Positions 36,401 through 47,850 of a DNA stretch of 64,000 bases are shown piece by piece (within the stretch, counting starts at the first letter, position 1; each line of letters begins with the position of its first letter). Both the position numbers and the translations under genes were made by a program. Origin of the DNA: Diplosphaera chodatii (lineage: Eukaryota; Chlorophyta; Trebouxiophyceae; Prasiolales; Stichococcaceae); contig JAALGY010000017.1 of the NCBI GenBank assembly GCA_032358165.1, positions 868,001 through 932,000 on the forward strand, written 5' to 3'. Below the pieces are notes generated by a model. That model was not told where the DNA came from. It was given only the letters and a program-made list of their open reading frames with translations, and ran no database searches.

Positions 36401-39400
36401 GTGCACGAAGTCAGAGTAGGTGATCTTGGCGGCGTCCGAGTCCAGGAAGGTGCCGGGCACGAATTTGGACAGCCACGTCTTGCGGTCCTCCACCGCCTTC
36501 TTGCTGAACGCCATTTGGATGGCGTCGCCGTCCGTCTCCCCTGCAATGATTCAGGCTCTGCTGTGATGCAAGTTGATACCGACAGACTTCACACAAAGCA
36601 GGACTAGCGAGCTTTCGTTCTGACCGCAGTGGTGTTTGGGTTCTGGCATGCCGGCACGCACCCTGCCACTCGAACTCTTTGCGGTGCTTGTCGATCTTCG
36701 AGAAGTACTCCCGCGCCTCATCCGTGTTGGATGTGCCCAGCCCTTTGTAGTACTTGATCTGCAGAGTGATTGAAGTGCAATCAGTAACTTGCCATTAGTC
36801 AATTGTACACATCGTGCAGACATTCAATGGCAGCTGTGACGGAGTAGTCTGATGACTACGCCTGCTGCTTGTTCGACATCAGCACAACTGCACCTTCCAG
36901 CTCTCTGAGCCAGGCTTTTGCTTCCAGGCCTCATGTTGCGGCATGGTGTAGAACACCTCGGTGTTGTTCCCCTTGCGCGCCTGCACCGTCGACAGAAAGT
37001 GGTGGGTGACAGTATCCGCTGAATGTAGTGCACATGCGCACGCTGCCTGCAGTCTGACTGGATCGACAGGCTTTGCTTGCAGGTGTGCGTGATGCGCGAT
37101 GATGACATTGACGCATACCTTGACGATGGGGGTGATGAACTCGATGAGGAAGCCCGGGACCTTCAGGAGGCTGGGGTAGAAGTGGTGCATGAAGTTCATA
37201 AGCAGCCCCTTGATGTGCGAGCCATCGTGGTCCTGGTCTGTCATGATCATGATGTGGCCATACCGCAGCGATGTCGTGTCCTTGTAGTCCTGTGGCAAAG
37301 CTCCTCCGGGTGGCTACCACACTCTTGGACTGGCTGCAGTGCAGGTGTCTGGCAGGCATGATGCCATGCCCTGTAGCATGTCAGGGCCGGTTATGACAAT
37401 GCGCAAGCTCACCTTGCCGTGCTGCAGGCCCATGATCTGCTTGATGTTCTGGATCTCGGTGTTGTTGGTGATTTGTAGCGCGCTGGCATCCCGCACATTC
37501 AGCAGTTTGCCCCTGCAGGCAGAGGAGTCGACAACTATGCTCAGCATTGCTTAGCCGTATGCTTGTCCACACGAGGGAAACAAAGCAGCCGGATGTGCAT
37601 TATCGACAGCCAGCTGGCCAGTGACCAACCTCAGAGGGAAGACGCCAAAGCGGTCGCGGCCTACAACCGAGAGTCCCGCCACAGCCAAGGTCTTGGCGGA
37701 GTCGCCCTCTGTCAGGATGAGCGTGCAGTCCCTGGAGTGCTTCGTGCCCGCATCGTTGGCATCGTCCAGCTTGGCGATCCCTGCACAATGGCATTGCTGA
37801 TGCTGGCGACCGGGCTGGAAGAGCGAGGAAGGTAAGCACCAAGGCCTGCGGATGGTATGTACTCCGCCCTGACAGCAGCTGGCGCTGCCTGCCTCTGCGT
37901 CAACCAGCAAGCAGCTCACGCACCAACAAGGCGGCTGCGCTTAGCGCCGTCGCCCTTCTTGAGCCCTTTCTCCTCCTTGGACTTGGCGAAGGACAGCACC
38001 AGGTCCATCACACCGCTGGCTGCCACCTGCAGCGTCATGAGTGCAATTCATGAACACAAGCAGATACTAGATGGAGCATCGGTTGCTCAAGAGCCGAGAC
38101 AGTGATCATGTAACGAGACACTCCGCATGTGAAGACCAGGTCAGGCGCACCTGCTTCAGCAGCTTGTCGGACAGTTCGCATCTGGAGCCAAAGCTGGCCA
38201 CCTTCAGCGTCAGCGTGTCCTTCGTCTGCAGTCCCATACCAGAAACATCATCAGCACTCTGGGATCGGCAGCAGTTGCTTGCGTGAATTGCAAGCATCAG
38301 CACACTACATCTGCCGGCAGAGATACCTGCGAGTCGAAGGTGGGGTTGTTGATGCGAGCGTTGACGAACACACTCAGGTGATTCTTGACCATATATGGCT
38401 TGATATTCGCCTTCTTGTTCTTCTTCAAGATAGCCTCCACCACATACCTGTAGGGAGACACATGGGAGAATGATTTACATGGCAATGATGTTGTGCTGCA
38501 AATGTGTGATGCATACCAAACGATGCTTCAGTGTTACTTCCTTCTGCAAGTGCGCACTTGCTGATCTGGTCAGTGACATAGTCGACGTGCTTGCCACCAT
38601 TGCTGGTGCAGATGGCATTGCAGAAGCTGACCTATACGCAAGTGAATCGAACTAGTTAGACCGAAGCAACATGCATGCTCCTCGCCAACACGCTGTGCTC
38701 AGCCCTGCTTTCCAGGATGCTGCACATCGCATGTAAGTATGCCGTGTCTCACCTGCTGGAATGGACCATCTGTTGGCGCAATGCACACCTCCCACCTGTC
38801 GTTCGGCTTCTCGTACAGACCCGCCTGCAGACATGGTTGACATGTGCACACTAGTTGCCAAGTTTGCTCTCAGACACACAGCATCAAGTACTGCAGGCTG
38901 CCTCGGGCTTCTGTTGTCAGCAGGGTACCTTGGGGTCAGGGCCTAGGTACAAGCCGCAGTATGCCTTGAAGTCCTTCACCGGCACCTTGCTCCCGTTCCA
39001 GTGCACCTGCGCCAAGGACAATACCGCCTGACATGGCGTACTCCAAAAGCGTCAGGAACTCTGCCTCGTGCCACCTGAGCCGCCACCCTGTGTTCAGACC
39101 AGGGAGCCCCACCTCGACCTTGCCGAGCACGCCCGCCATGTCGTACACGCGCTTCCGCATGAGCGCAACCGTGTCGTCCTCCAGCTCCTCCATGCCGAAG
39201 CGGAAGAGCTCAGGCGTGAAGCTGATCTGCAGCCATGCAAACACGGCTCTACACTGGCCAGCCTTGCATGACTGACACTCGTGGCCATGGAACGACAGCA
39301 AGCAGTGCTGACCTGGGTCCAGTTGTATTTGTCTTTGCTCTGGTCAGCTGCGCTCAGTCCCAGCTCCTTGATCTGCGGTGCATCAGCCTTGCCCATGTTC

Positions 39401-40568
39401 TCCCTGAACACCTGCGGCATGAAGGAGCATATCTTGACAGCTGCCCACAGCAACGTCAACCCAAGTTACATTGGGTTGTCATGAGGCAGAACGGTAGAAA
39501 TGCATGTCATATCACCACAATGCACACATCCATGTACCTGCTTGAAGCTGCGGTTGTTCTGGCGGCCATCGCAAGTCTCCACTACAAACCTGCTCGAGTA
39601 GATGTTGGCCAGCTTGGCGCCGTAGCCATTGCGCCCACCAGTTGTCTGCAGCAAGCAGAGAGCGTGAACGTTTGCAATTCTGACGAATTGCCGCTGTATA
39701 TCTGTCAGTCTGCGCTGTTCGTCTAAGTGCTCGGTTGATACTGTTGTTTCACACATTTGTGGCCGGTTTGCACCTTCTGCTCGTTGTCGTCATAGTTAGA
39801 ACCAGTCAGCAGCTCGCCAAAGATCATCTGCGGCACCCATGGCTCAATGCCCTTGTCTGCTGCTGAGTAGGCTGTGCCATCTGCATCGCCGACTCTCCGC
39901 ACAGGGATGCCAGGTCCATTGTTCCAGACGCTGATGGTGCCGGCTGCCTGCAGTAGCTTGACAGGCACTGTCAGCTCGAGTTGCGCGGGGAGATCTGTGC
40001 AGAGTAGCAGAGATGGGCGACTGCCAAGTGCTTGCATACGGCTACATGCACAGGAAAGATCACCTTGTCGACCACGACCTTCATCACGCTCATTGGTGTG
40101 GCTGAGCCCGGAGGGTTCCTCGCGCTGTGATCGGCGGCATTGACCAGCACCTCGTCGAAGATCTTGTACAGCCCCGGCGCAAAGTCAATGGTTCGCTGCA
40201 CCATCGCCTCGTCGTCATGCACCCACATCGCCTGCTGCTGCTTCTCCAGCACACCGACATACATGTCGGGCCGCTTGAGCACATGCTCGATCTGCGACAT
40301 CTTTTGGTACACATCCTTGACCCTGTGCTCGCCATCTGTCGCAGGCACGTTGCCGGCACTGCTGTTGGGCAGCAGCGGAGCACGCGCGGGCGCCTTGGGC
40401 TTCGCCTTGGCTTTGGTCGCCTGCTGCATGTGAGCACGCAAGGTGTCAGGGGGATTGTGCTGGTCGAAGCGTCGCAGTGCTTCTCTGCACCGCTGACAGC
40501 TACCAAGATGCTGCAGCACGGATCACCTTGACCGCCTGGGCTGCAGGCGCCGTGGCAACATCCTCCAT
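30411..40568 (-). CDS. TOP2: DNA topoisomerase II (eukaryotic type IIA)
   Basis: TOP2 passes one DNA duplex through another using ATP, in the nucleus. Exon 1 (40568-40527) starts MEDVATAPAAQAVK. Landmarks downstream: ATPase domain RPDMYVG, DEVLVNAADHSARN, TISVWNNGPGIPV, MIFGELLTGSNYDDNEQK, TGGRNGYGAKLANIYSSRF; Toprim domain LILTEGDSAKTLAVAGLSVV and MTDQDHDGSHIKGLLMNF; winged helix with the active-site Tyr in SPRYIFTRLAPLARHVF (Tyr codon at 35518-35520); then GAEGIGTGWSTTIPNYNPRD. The C-terminal domain comes from several exons that alternate Lys/Ala-rich and Asp/Glu-rich stretches and ends EEEGDDSDFAESP. All catalytic motifs are intact. About 30 introns are present; I read them by motif rather than joining each one. 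A segment of about 21 residues replaces the usual shorter stretch after GIPV. Confidence 0.93.
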
Positions 40569-41041
40569 GCTGCTGCTGCAAACCTGGTCACCGATCCTAA
40601 CACCGATCGGTCGCGACGATGCGGTGATCCCTACACAGGGTACAAAGCCCTCTGCATGGACCCAATCGCAACAGGTGTACGACTGCGACGCACCTGGCTC
40701 ATGAGGCAAACACCAGGACAGTGTGCCCTGCTCGCATGCACAGCTGCGGACAGCTGCAATGCTTTGCATGCTCCATGAAAGCCCTAGCCCCACACCCCGC
40801 CCTGCAGCTTAGGTTCGGCAGGGCCACATGCACGCCAAGGTGCAATGCGCGCACAGTACCACAGTTGCAGGTTACAGAGCCGTCCAAATCTAGTGGAGCT
40901 GTTTCGGATGCCGCCAGTGCTGCAAGAATTGGGGTTGGTGGTGATGCACTTGGTGCACTGATTGGTCCAAGGCACCAGGTGCAGCTCCAATAGGGTGGCC
41001 ACATGCATGTGTAATACCAGCAGCTTATATTTTTCTGAAGC
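40569..41041. promoter_or_regulatory. Divergent promoter region, TOP2 / scramblase
   Basis: About 470 bp between divergent ATGs; expected to hold both promoters. No coding exon found. Confidence 0.4.
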
Positions 41042-43977
41042 ATGCGGCGCTGTGTCCAGCTGCTACGAGTCCTGCAAAATCATAACCCGCTTGCGACGGT
41101 TCATGTGTCGGAACCACTAAGCACATGCAGGCATGCATGTGCAATACTGCCAGGGCTCAGCGGTCTCGCACAACGTTTTGAAGGCCATTCTGTGTTGGCA
41201 GCGAGCGGCACTGCGCAGCTGTCCACGGCTCAGCCATGGCTCGCATGGTCGCCCGCAGCAGCGGCTGTGCTCAGGGAACCATGCTTGCAGCAGAGGTCTT
41301 ATGCCAGTAGGCCCAGCAAACCACCGCGCAACAAGCGAGCAAACGCCGCGCTTGAACGGCAGCGTGCGCAGCATTTACGGCGCACGCCACCAACGACATA
41401 CGATGTGAAACCAGCGACTGCCAGCGATGCCGAGACTGGCTCTGAGGTTGTCCCCTCTGAGGCTGCACCGTCTGCTGTCGAGGTGCGAGGGCAATGCTTG
41501 AGGGAATTTCTCGTGCTAGAAGACAACATCTCCATAGTGTTGCCGCCGTACAGGCTAATTATCACCTGGTTTCTGGTACTGCAGATTGCCAATGTCGTTG
41601 ATCATCCAGCGCTCGTTGTCACACGCAATATTGAGTGGTGAGTAGGGCCGCTGCCGCTTGCCTGGTCTGACGGTGCTGGGGTGCAGTGCCATACTTGTAA
41701 CAGATACTCATTGATGCTGTCAGCCTGCAGGGGCACGGTCATCCTCGGCTTTGAGCAATGCAACAAGTATACGGTCATGAACGAGAAAGGCAAGGCCTGT
41801 TTAGTATCCTGCTCTTGGGAGAAGAACCCACGAAAGCTGCTGAACAATGTTTGCAAGCGAGCAGGTGACCAACTCTGAAGAAGTGACGATGTGCCGCAGG
41901 GGAAACTGTGGCGCTCTTAGCGGAAGACATGGGCGGCATGGGCACAGCAGTCGGGCGGCAGCTGCTGCGCAGGAGGCGGCCCTTCACAGCCACCATCCTC
42001 AGCCCTGACGGCTCGCAGGTCATCTGCCGCGTGCGGCGACCCTTCTACTTCATCAATGTGAGTATGCAGTGTCCGCGTGCTGCTGCATGACCCTGGGTCC
42101 TGTGGACCCAGCATGCATGACAACATGCAGAAATGATGCGGACCTGGGTCCAGGTGTTCGCACATCCAAGTCACCCTGCACTCACTGCATTGGGCACTGC
42201 GAGCGGTCATTCCTAAACCATCAGCCTCTGTGCAGAGCTCCATCATGATCGAGGATGGCACTGGTGCGGTTGTGGGGGAGGTCCATCAGAGATGGCACCT
42301 CTGGAGGCGGAAGTACGACCTGTACCTGGGAAAACGCCAGTTTGCTGCCATTGATGGCGGCCTCTTTGCCTGGGACTTTGTGCTGCGAGACGAGAATGGC
42401 GGTGTGTATGCCTTGGCCCTCTAGGCACAGCAGAGCATGGCCTGATGCTGCAGCCAATATCATGGGTGCATTGTGATGTTGCAGCTGCAGCATACGGTGG
42501 TGGTGCTGCTTGATAGCAGCCTGAGATGTTGTCTGCTCGGTCTGCAGGCACTCTGGCACTCATCGACCGCAATTTTCAGGGGTTTGGCAAGGAGCTGTTC
42601 ACAGACGCAGGTGCTGCCGCATAGACCATAGTGCCGACTGCCTGCCCTCCTCCCATGTCATTCCTAGAGCATGCTCCGTGTTGCTAAGAATCGACTACTA
42701 GCTGCGGCGCAGGCAAGTACATCATACACTTTGGTGAAACGCCGGCGGCAGCTGCTGAGCACACCGCTAACACCATTGCAGCAGCGCACCCTGACAAGCC
42801 AAAACCACAGATCACTGGCCTGGCCAAGGCACGCAACGAGCTGGCCGTCATCCCCACTTCCACTGGTGACCAGCTGGTGAGCAGATTGCCATGTGCCTCC
42901 TGATGATCAAGCGTCCAAAACCATGATTTTGCGCCCTGCTGTCAAAGGTAAGGGGCCTGCCCTGAGATGCTGTTGCCCTGCGTCCTCCAATCCCGATGCT
43001 GCTGTTGCTGCTGTGTTGCAGGACGTTGTACGGGGCCTTGGCATCAGCGAGCGCACTGCCGTTCTCGCTGCAGCTGTGTCCATCGACTTTGACTAGTGCG
43101 CTATTCCTTGTCAGCCCGCATGACAACATGAGGTTTTGGCTGCTTGGCCTCTGACAGTAACTCAGGCACCGGATCCGCGCAGCGGCTGACATAATCTTGC
43201 TTGCTGCTCGCAGTTTCAGCCAGCACTCGCAGGGCTCAGGAATGATGCCATTTCTTATGCCGATGCCAATCCCACCGGTATGTTCGGCAGTGGAGAAATC
43301 ACTCATCTAAACACATTCCGTCCTGCAAGTTGTATATACCCATGTCGGTGGGTGGTTGCATGCTGGCACAATGTGCTCTCTGCCTCCATTGCAGTACCCC
43401 GCAGAGGGCGGCGCTGAACCCGCTGGTGCAGAGGCTGGAGGTGAGGGAGGCGAAGCTGTGGAGGGCCGCGGCTCATCAGAAGCTGGCGGCGCTGGCACTG
43501 CAGCAGAGGGTGCAGCTGGCGCAGGTGCAAGTTGTTTCCATTCTGGATGTGTGCCGTGGGAGCTGAAGCTGAAGCATGGGCCGAAAGTGCTGCCGAAAGG
43601 GTACGGTACAGTGCTGCAGGGCTGCAGGGAGTGTGTCGGGCACCAGTCAGCTCGTCTCCTGCTGCACTGCAGGTGCAGGCGGTGCAGTGGGTGGCGCTGC
43701 GGGGGCAGAGGCCGGGGCTGCCACCGGCGGTGGCGAGGCAGCGGCAGATGGGGGCCTCGGTTCGGGTGGTTGGTGGGGCAGCGACAGCGGCGGCTCTGCT
43801 GACAGCGGCGGCGGCAGCGGCGGCTCCGCTGACAGTGGCGTTGGGGAGACCGAGCTTGGCGGCGACGAGTTCGATCTGGGGGACTCTGGCGATTTGGGTG
43901 GGGATCTAGCAGAGGACGGCGGCGGTCTGTGGGACACACTGTCGTCCGTGTGGGAGGGCATTTCGGACAACAGCTGA
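41042..43977 (+). CDS. Phospholipid scramblase family protein, mitochondrial type
   Basis: Scramblase-family proteins (PLSCR; yeast AIM25) are membrane-associated beta-barrel-like proteins linked to lipid movement. Eleven exons agree in phase: 41042-41482, 41585-41637, 41731-41789, 41900-42057, 42236-42401, 42548-42610, 42713-42876, 43022-43095, 43214-43277, 43395-43524, 43673-43977 (558 residues). The N-terminus is a basic presequence (MRRCVQLLRVLQNHN, later QRSYASRPSKPPRNKRAN). The core matches the family: VVTRNIEWGTVILGFEQCNK, LLRRRRPFTATILSPDG, GEVHQRWHLWRRKYDLYL, FVLRDENGG, ALIDRNFQGFGKELFTDAGK, and the C-terminal hydrophobic helix AVLAAAVSIDFDYFS. After this helix come about 165 extra residues, including a Gly/Ala/Glu/Asp-rich tail ending WDTLSSVWEGISDNS. 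The intron at 41790-41899 is best read as GC-AG. Confidence 0.87.
42093..42111. repeat. 8-bp hairpin in scramblase intron 4
   Basis: CTGGGTCC, TGT, GGACCCAG form a perfect short palindrome. A second CCTGGGTCC lies about 60 bp downstream. Probably incidental intronic structure. Confidence 0.6.
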
Positions 43978-44149
43978 CTGATGGTTGTGCCGTCTGGGGT
44001 GACGAGGAGGTTGTCCCGAGACTTTGCGATTCTGGGTGTACAGTATCCGAATATGTGATTGATCACAGCTCACAGACCACTCCATCATGGCCCACAACTG
44101 TGCTGACCCTCAAAACAGCAACGGGTGCAAAGCCACTCATCCCATGGTC

Positions 44150-44878
44150 TCATGAGTCCGCCTTCTTCTTCGACGCTCGCTTCTTCTTCGGCTTGTCAGG
44201 AGCATCGTCAGAACCCTCCTTTGTGTTAGGAGCATCGGGAGCATCATCAGCGCCCTCCTTTGCGCCCGCTGTCTCACCGTCCGGCTCCATGTGCATCTCC
44301 TCTGTGGCGGCCTGCTTCCTGACGGGCGACTCCGAGCGCATGCCGCCGATGGGGTAGCCATGCCGCTTCACGCTGAAGTTGTCGCCGTAGCCGGCGTAGC
44401 GCTTGAGGCGGTCGGGCCGCCGCCGCTGGGGCTCCCGCACCACCGGCGTGAAACCCTGCTTCTCTGCAAATGCGACCGCCTCCTCCTTGGAGTGGAAGTT
44501 CAGTGAGGAGCGCGCCACGTGCTCCATCGGGTCACCCGTCGATGTCCACCCGATCAGTGGGTTCTGCCACTTTGCCTGGACCTCGAACTCGATCTTCCAG
44601 GCGGGGCCCTTAGCCTTCAGGGTGGCCGTCTTCGACTGGCCCTGCTGACTCGCTGTGCGTGCAGGCGCGTAGATGTACGCCATACGGCCGGCGATCTCCA
44701 TGGGCATGCCGCTGACCTGACCAAACTCGCCGCGCTCACTGGGGTATGCATCGCCCTGCACCGCCGAGCCGTCCGGGAACAACTTGCTGGCGTTGCCCAC
44801 GCACCTGGCCTGCGCCGCTGGTGCTGCCAGCTGGCCCCACAGCAGCGATGCGCCCCGCTGGGCACCCCTCGACAGCAT
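44150..44878 (-). CDS. NDUFS4: NADH dehydrogenase (complex I) 18 kDa subunit NDUFS4
   Basis: NDUFS4 is an accessory subunit of mitochondrial complex I needed for stable assembly of the NADH-oxidising arm. A single uninterrupted exon gives 242 residues from ATG 44878. The start was chosen because it opens a basic presequence (MLSRGAQRGASLLWGQLAAP); the open frame runs further upstream but is not presequence-like. The conserved domain reads AYIYAPARTASQQGQSKTAT, WKIEFEVQAKWQNPLIGWTS, GDPMEHVARSSLNFHSKEEA, VAFAEKQGFTPVV, YAGYGDNFSVKRHG. After the domain, about 60 extra residues contain a doubled KEG-x-DDAPD unit and a Lys-rich end (PKKKRASKKKADS). It is the only clearly intronless gene in the window, which might suggest an RNA-mediated copy, but no poly(A) tract was seen. 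Confidence 0.92.
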   Translation of the reverse strand: MLSRGAQRGASLLWGQLAAPAAQARCVGNASKLFPDGSAVQGDAYPSERGEFGQVSGMPMEIAGRMAYIYAPARTASQQGQSKTATLKAKGPAWKIEFEVQAKWQNPLIGWTSTGDPMEHVARSSLNFHSKEEAVAFAEKQGFTPVVREPQRRRPDRLKRYAGYGDNFSVKRHGYPIGGMRSESPVRKQAATEEMHMEPDGETAGAKEGADDAPDAPNTKEGSDDAPDKPKKKRASKKKADS

Positions 44879-45340
44879 CCCTGACCTTGAAGCACCAATG
44901 TCACACAGAATCCCGCCAGCAGCCGCTCCCCAAGAGCTCACGCGCTCGTCGTGAGTCGCAACTACGATCGTACAGAGTGCAGTGCGAAGAGATTCTTGCG
45001 TGCAGCTTACCGCATCCGGTGGGGGGGAGCACCTGTGGTCCTGTGCTTCCAGCAGGCTGTCGCTGCTTCCTAGAGGGCGTAGAGGCATGCAACGGCAAAC
45101 AACCTCCACTAGCAACGTTACTCCGATGTACCTTGCGTTCTTTAACTGTGTAACATGGCGCTCCGGACGTCAGCAAGCTGTTGGTTACAGCTCGCCACAC
45201 AAACCTGCTGACATCGCAGCACGGTACTCATGCGGCACACATGAAGCACAATGTTGAGATGCAGTGCATGCTGCATAGATAAGGTTTGTTGTTCGTGCAT
45301 GAGTTGCTTTCGATGATAAGTCGATGATCAAACAGCAATC
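44879..45340. promoter_or_regulatory. Divergent promoter region, NDUFS4 / RNF121
   Basis: About 460 bp between divergent ATGs. The NDUFS4 frame stays open far into this region, but without a methionine suited to a presequence. Expected to carry both promoters. Confidence 0.4.
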
Positions 45341-47633
45341 ATGTCAGAAGCATTGCGCACTGCGCTTGGCAATGAGAGCGCCATGGCTCAGCTCACACAA
45401 AACGGCAGCGGTTCAGTAAACAACAGCAATGCCTCAGCTGCCGAGCTTGCTGCCTATTATCTACATGCATCAGAGCAGAGGAATGCCACTGGTGCCGGCG
45501 AAGATCCTGAGAATGTTGCGCAAGCAATACTCATATTCTATGCGGTCCTGGTGAGCATGGCCGGCACGACAGCCTCCACTGGCATCAAGCAGGAGTGCTT
45601 GGCGTCATGCAAGATCCACTTCACTGATCCGTCTCTACATCGTCAAAGGCACTGACAAAGTAAAGCTTGTCATTGCATTCAGATAATCATGATCATCGCT
45701 CAGAGCGCCCTGCTGTGGTGGAAGAAACGGCACAAACGATCGTACGAAGGGGTGAGCAGGGCATGAGAGCACCGGCGTTGGCAGCTTAGGACTGCAAAGG
45801 CATCTGACGACAGATTGTGCCTCACGATTTGCTGACGTGTGCTCTTGCTTCAGGTGACGCTGCTGGGCTTGTGGCTGTTCCCGAGCATCATCTCGTTTCA
45901 GCTGGGCTTCTGGAAGTTCTGCCTGGTCTGGGCGGTCTACACCGGGGTGGTCGGCTACCTCCTATCGTTGTGTGTCAACCGGCGCCACATTGATAGAAAT
46001 ACTCCGAAGCTGGTGCGGAGTAGCATTGGTCATGTCATGTAGCCACCTGATGTCCCCTGTCATCAGCAGCAGGTCTGGCCCTCTGCCGAGCAACAGCCAC
46101 AATGTCAATATTTCTGAATTGGCCACCGCAGGTGTATACATTCTTTCTGAGCAGCCACAAGTGCTGTGTGTTTTTGGGGGTGGCGGGGTACATTCTGGTG
46201 GTGGCGGAGGTCTTTGGAGCCGCGCCGCTGCTGCGGCTGATGCACCTGCCGCAGGCGACGTCCATTCTCGCACTGTGGTATGGGTGAGATACATGAAGCC
46301 TGTTACAAACTGTTGAACACCTTGCTGACAGGTGCATCGGCTGAGGTGCTGCTGCCATGGGGGCGGTGTGAACCTTGCATCTTCTCCTGAAAACATTGCA
46401 TACCTCCCGCCTGCAGACTGTACTTCGGGGTTTTAGGCAGAGACTTTGCAGAGCTAGCTTCAGACCGAATGGTGCGCCTGCAGAATGCTGACTCGGTGCA
46501 CGAATGAGTGCGTAGTTTGGCAGCTGAGTGACTGCCATCCACATGCACAGGCAGCGGTGATGGGCACCGCGCGGCAGCTGGGGGTGTCGATCAGCAACTG
46601 CGGCATCTGCGGTGGCGAGGTACAGCACTTTCGCAGCTGTTGCCCAATACGATGTCCCATATGATGCCCTCCAGAGCCGATGCCGACAGCTCAGTGGTGA
46701 TTTGCTGCACTGAGATGTAGCACACATGTATTGTGATGTGCAGCTCGCGGATGCCCGCAGCCACATCAGCGGCGCCAGCGGGCCGGGGGCCAGCGTGCAG
46801 CTGCAGTGCAAACACCTGTTCCACCCTCTGTGTATCAGGGGCTGGACGATGGTCGGTGCGTCACCATTCTCGATGGTGCCCTCGGGCCTAGTGTCCATCG
46901 TCCTGTCGTACCAGAAGTCATGATCAAGAGCTGTGTTGCCAGTCGATCTACATCTGGCACATCAGCTAGAAAGTGGGCGCGATACAACGGCTGCACTCCT
47001 GAAGACTGGCGCTGCTGCTGCTGTTGCAGGTAAAAAGTCAGTGTGCCCAGTGTGCCTGGAAAAGGTGGACCTGCGGCACCTCTGGGCTGACCGGCCCTGG
47101 GAGACGCGCAACATCTCCTGGTGGGCAGCCTCCTGCCGTCGGCCACCGTGCATGATGTGATGCTCGAGTTCTTCGGCTGAACCACTCCTGGTGCGCAGCT
47201 GATGAGGCGTTGCAGGCAGTCTGCAAAAGCTGCTTCTGTCGTGGTGCTGCAGGATACAGATGCTGGATGCTTTGCGGTACATGTGCTGCTGGTGCCCGCT
47301 GCTGCTGGTCGGTGAGCACCTGCATCTTCCTCATTCCCCTGTACACGACCATGATCTGCTCGTGCATGTGTGCATGTGCTTGCTCAAGCACGTGAGCAAC
47401 AAACGAGCAACAGGGACCTGGGTGTCAATGGCTGACATTTGAAAGATGTGTTGGGTTGCATAGGAGTGCACTTCGTCCTGAAGGAGCTGGGCATACAGCC
47501 GCACCCACACCATCCGCAGGGGTTCAATGCGACACTTGCAAATGCCACACTAGCTGGCGTGGGGCCCCTCAACGATACCGAAATAATGCACAATGGCAGC
47601 CATGTCGTGGGTCACCAAACACTGTTGGCGTGA
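45341..47633 (+). CDS. RNF121: RNF121-like multi-pass RING-H2 E3 ubiquitin ligase
   Basis: RNF121 is an ER/Golgi membrane ubiquitin ligase acting in protein quality control. Ten exons agree in phase: 45341-45550, 45683-45751, 45854-46012, 46132-46283, 46417-46471, 46551-46619, 46744-46855, 47030-47120, 47253-47311, 47464-47633 (381 residues). Membrane segments include IIMIIAQSALLWW, LLGLWLFPSIISFQLGFW, LVWAVYTGVVGYLLSLC and VAGYILVVAEVFGAA. The family block LYFGVLGRDFAELASDRM precedes a RING-H2 with all ligands: CGIC, CKHLFHPLC, CPVC. It is followed by EKVDLRHLW and DALRYMCCWCPLLLVG. The N-terminus (about 60 residues) has several Asn-x-Ser/Thr sequons, as does the tail (FNATLANATL). Motif order matches RNF121/RNF175. 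It converges on the dehydrogenase gene, 217 bp apart. Confidence 0.9.
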
Positions 47634-47850
47634 CGTGATGATGTTGGTGTTAATCCGTGGAACGAGTGGCAATGGTGATGCGTTGACTAAGACCACAGCC
47701 AAACGGGCTGAAAGAATCATGCATGGCAGCGCCACACCCACAAAAACACGTGTCTGTGGCACAAGGCCCAATGTGCATCCTGGGCTGCAAACAGCTCAAG
47801 GAACGTTCCTGTTGAACCAGTTGCAATGGGGGCTTTCTGCGCAGAGCTGC

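Noticed and set aside
44150..45115. Longer NDUFS4 starting at 45115
   Set aside because: The added 79 residues are not presequence-like and contain many Cys; the ATG at 44878 opens a typical mitochondrial presequence.
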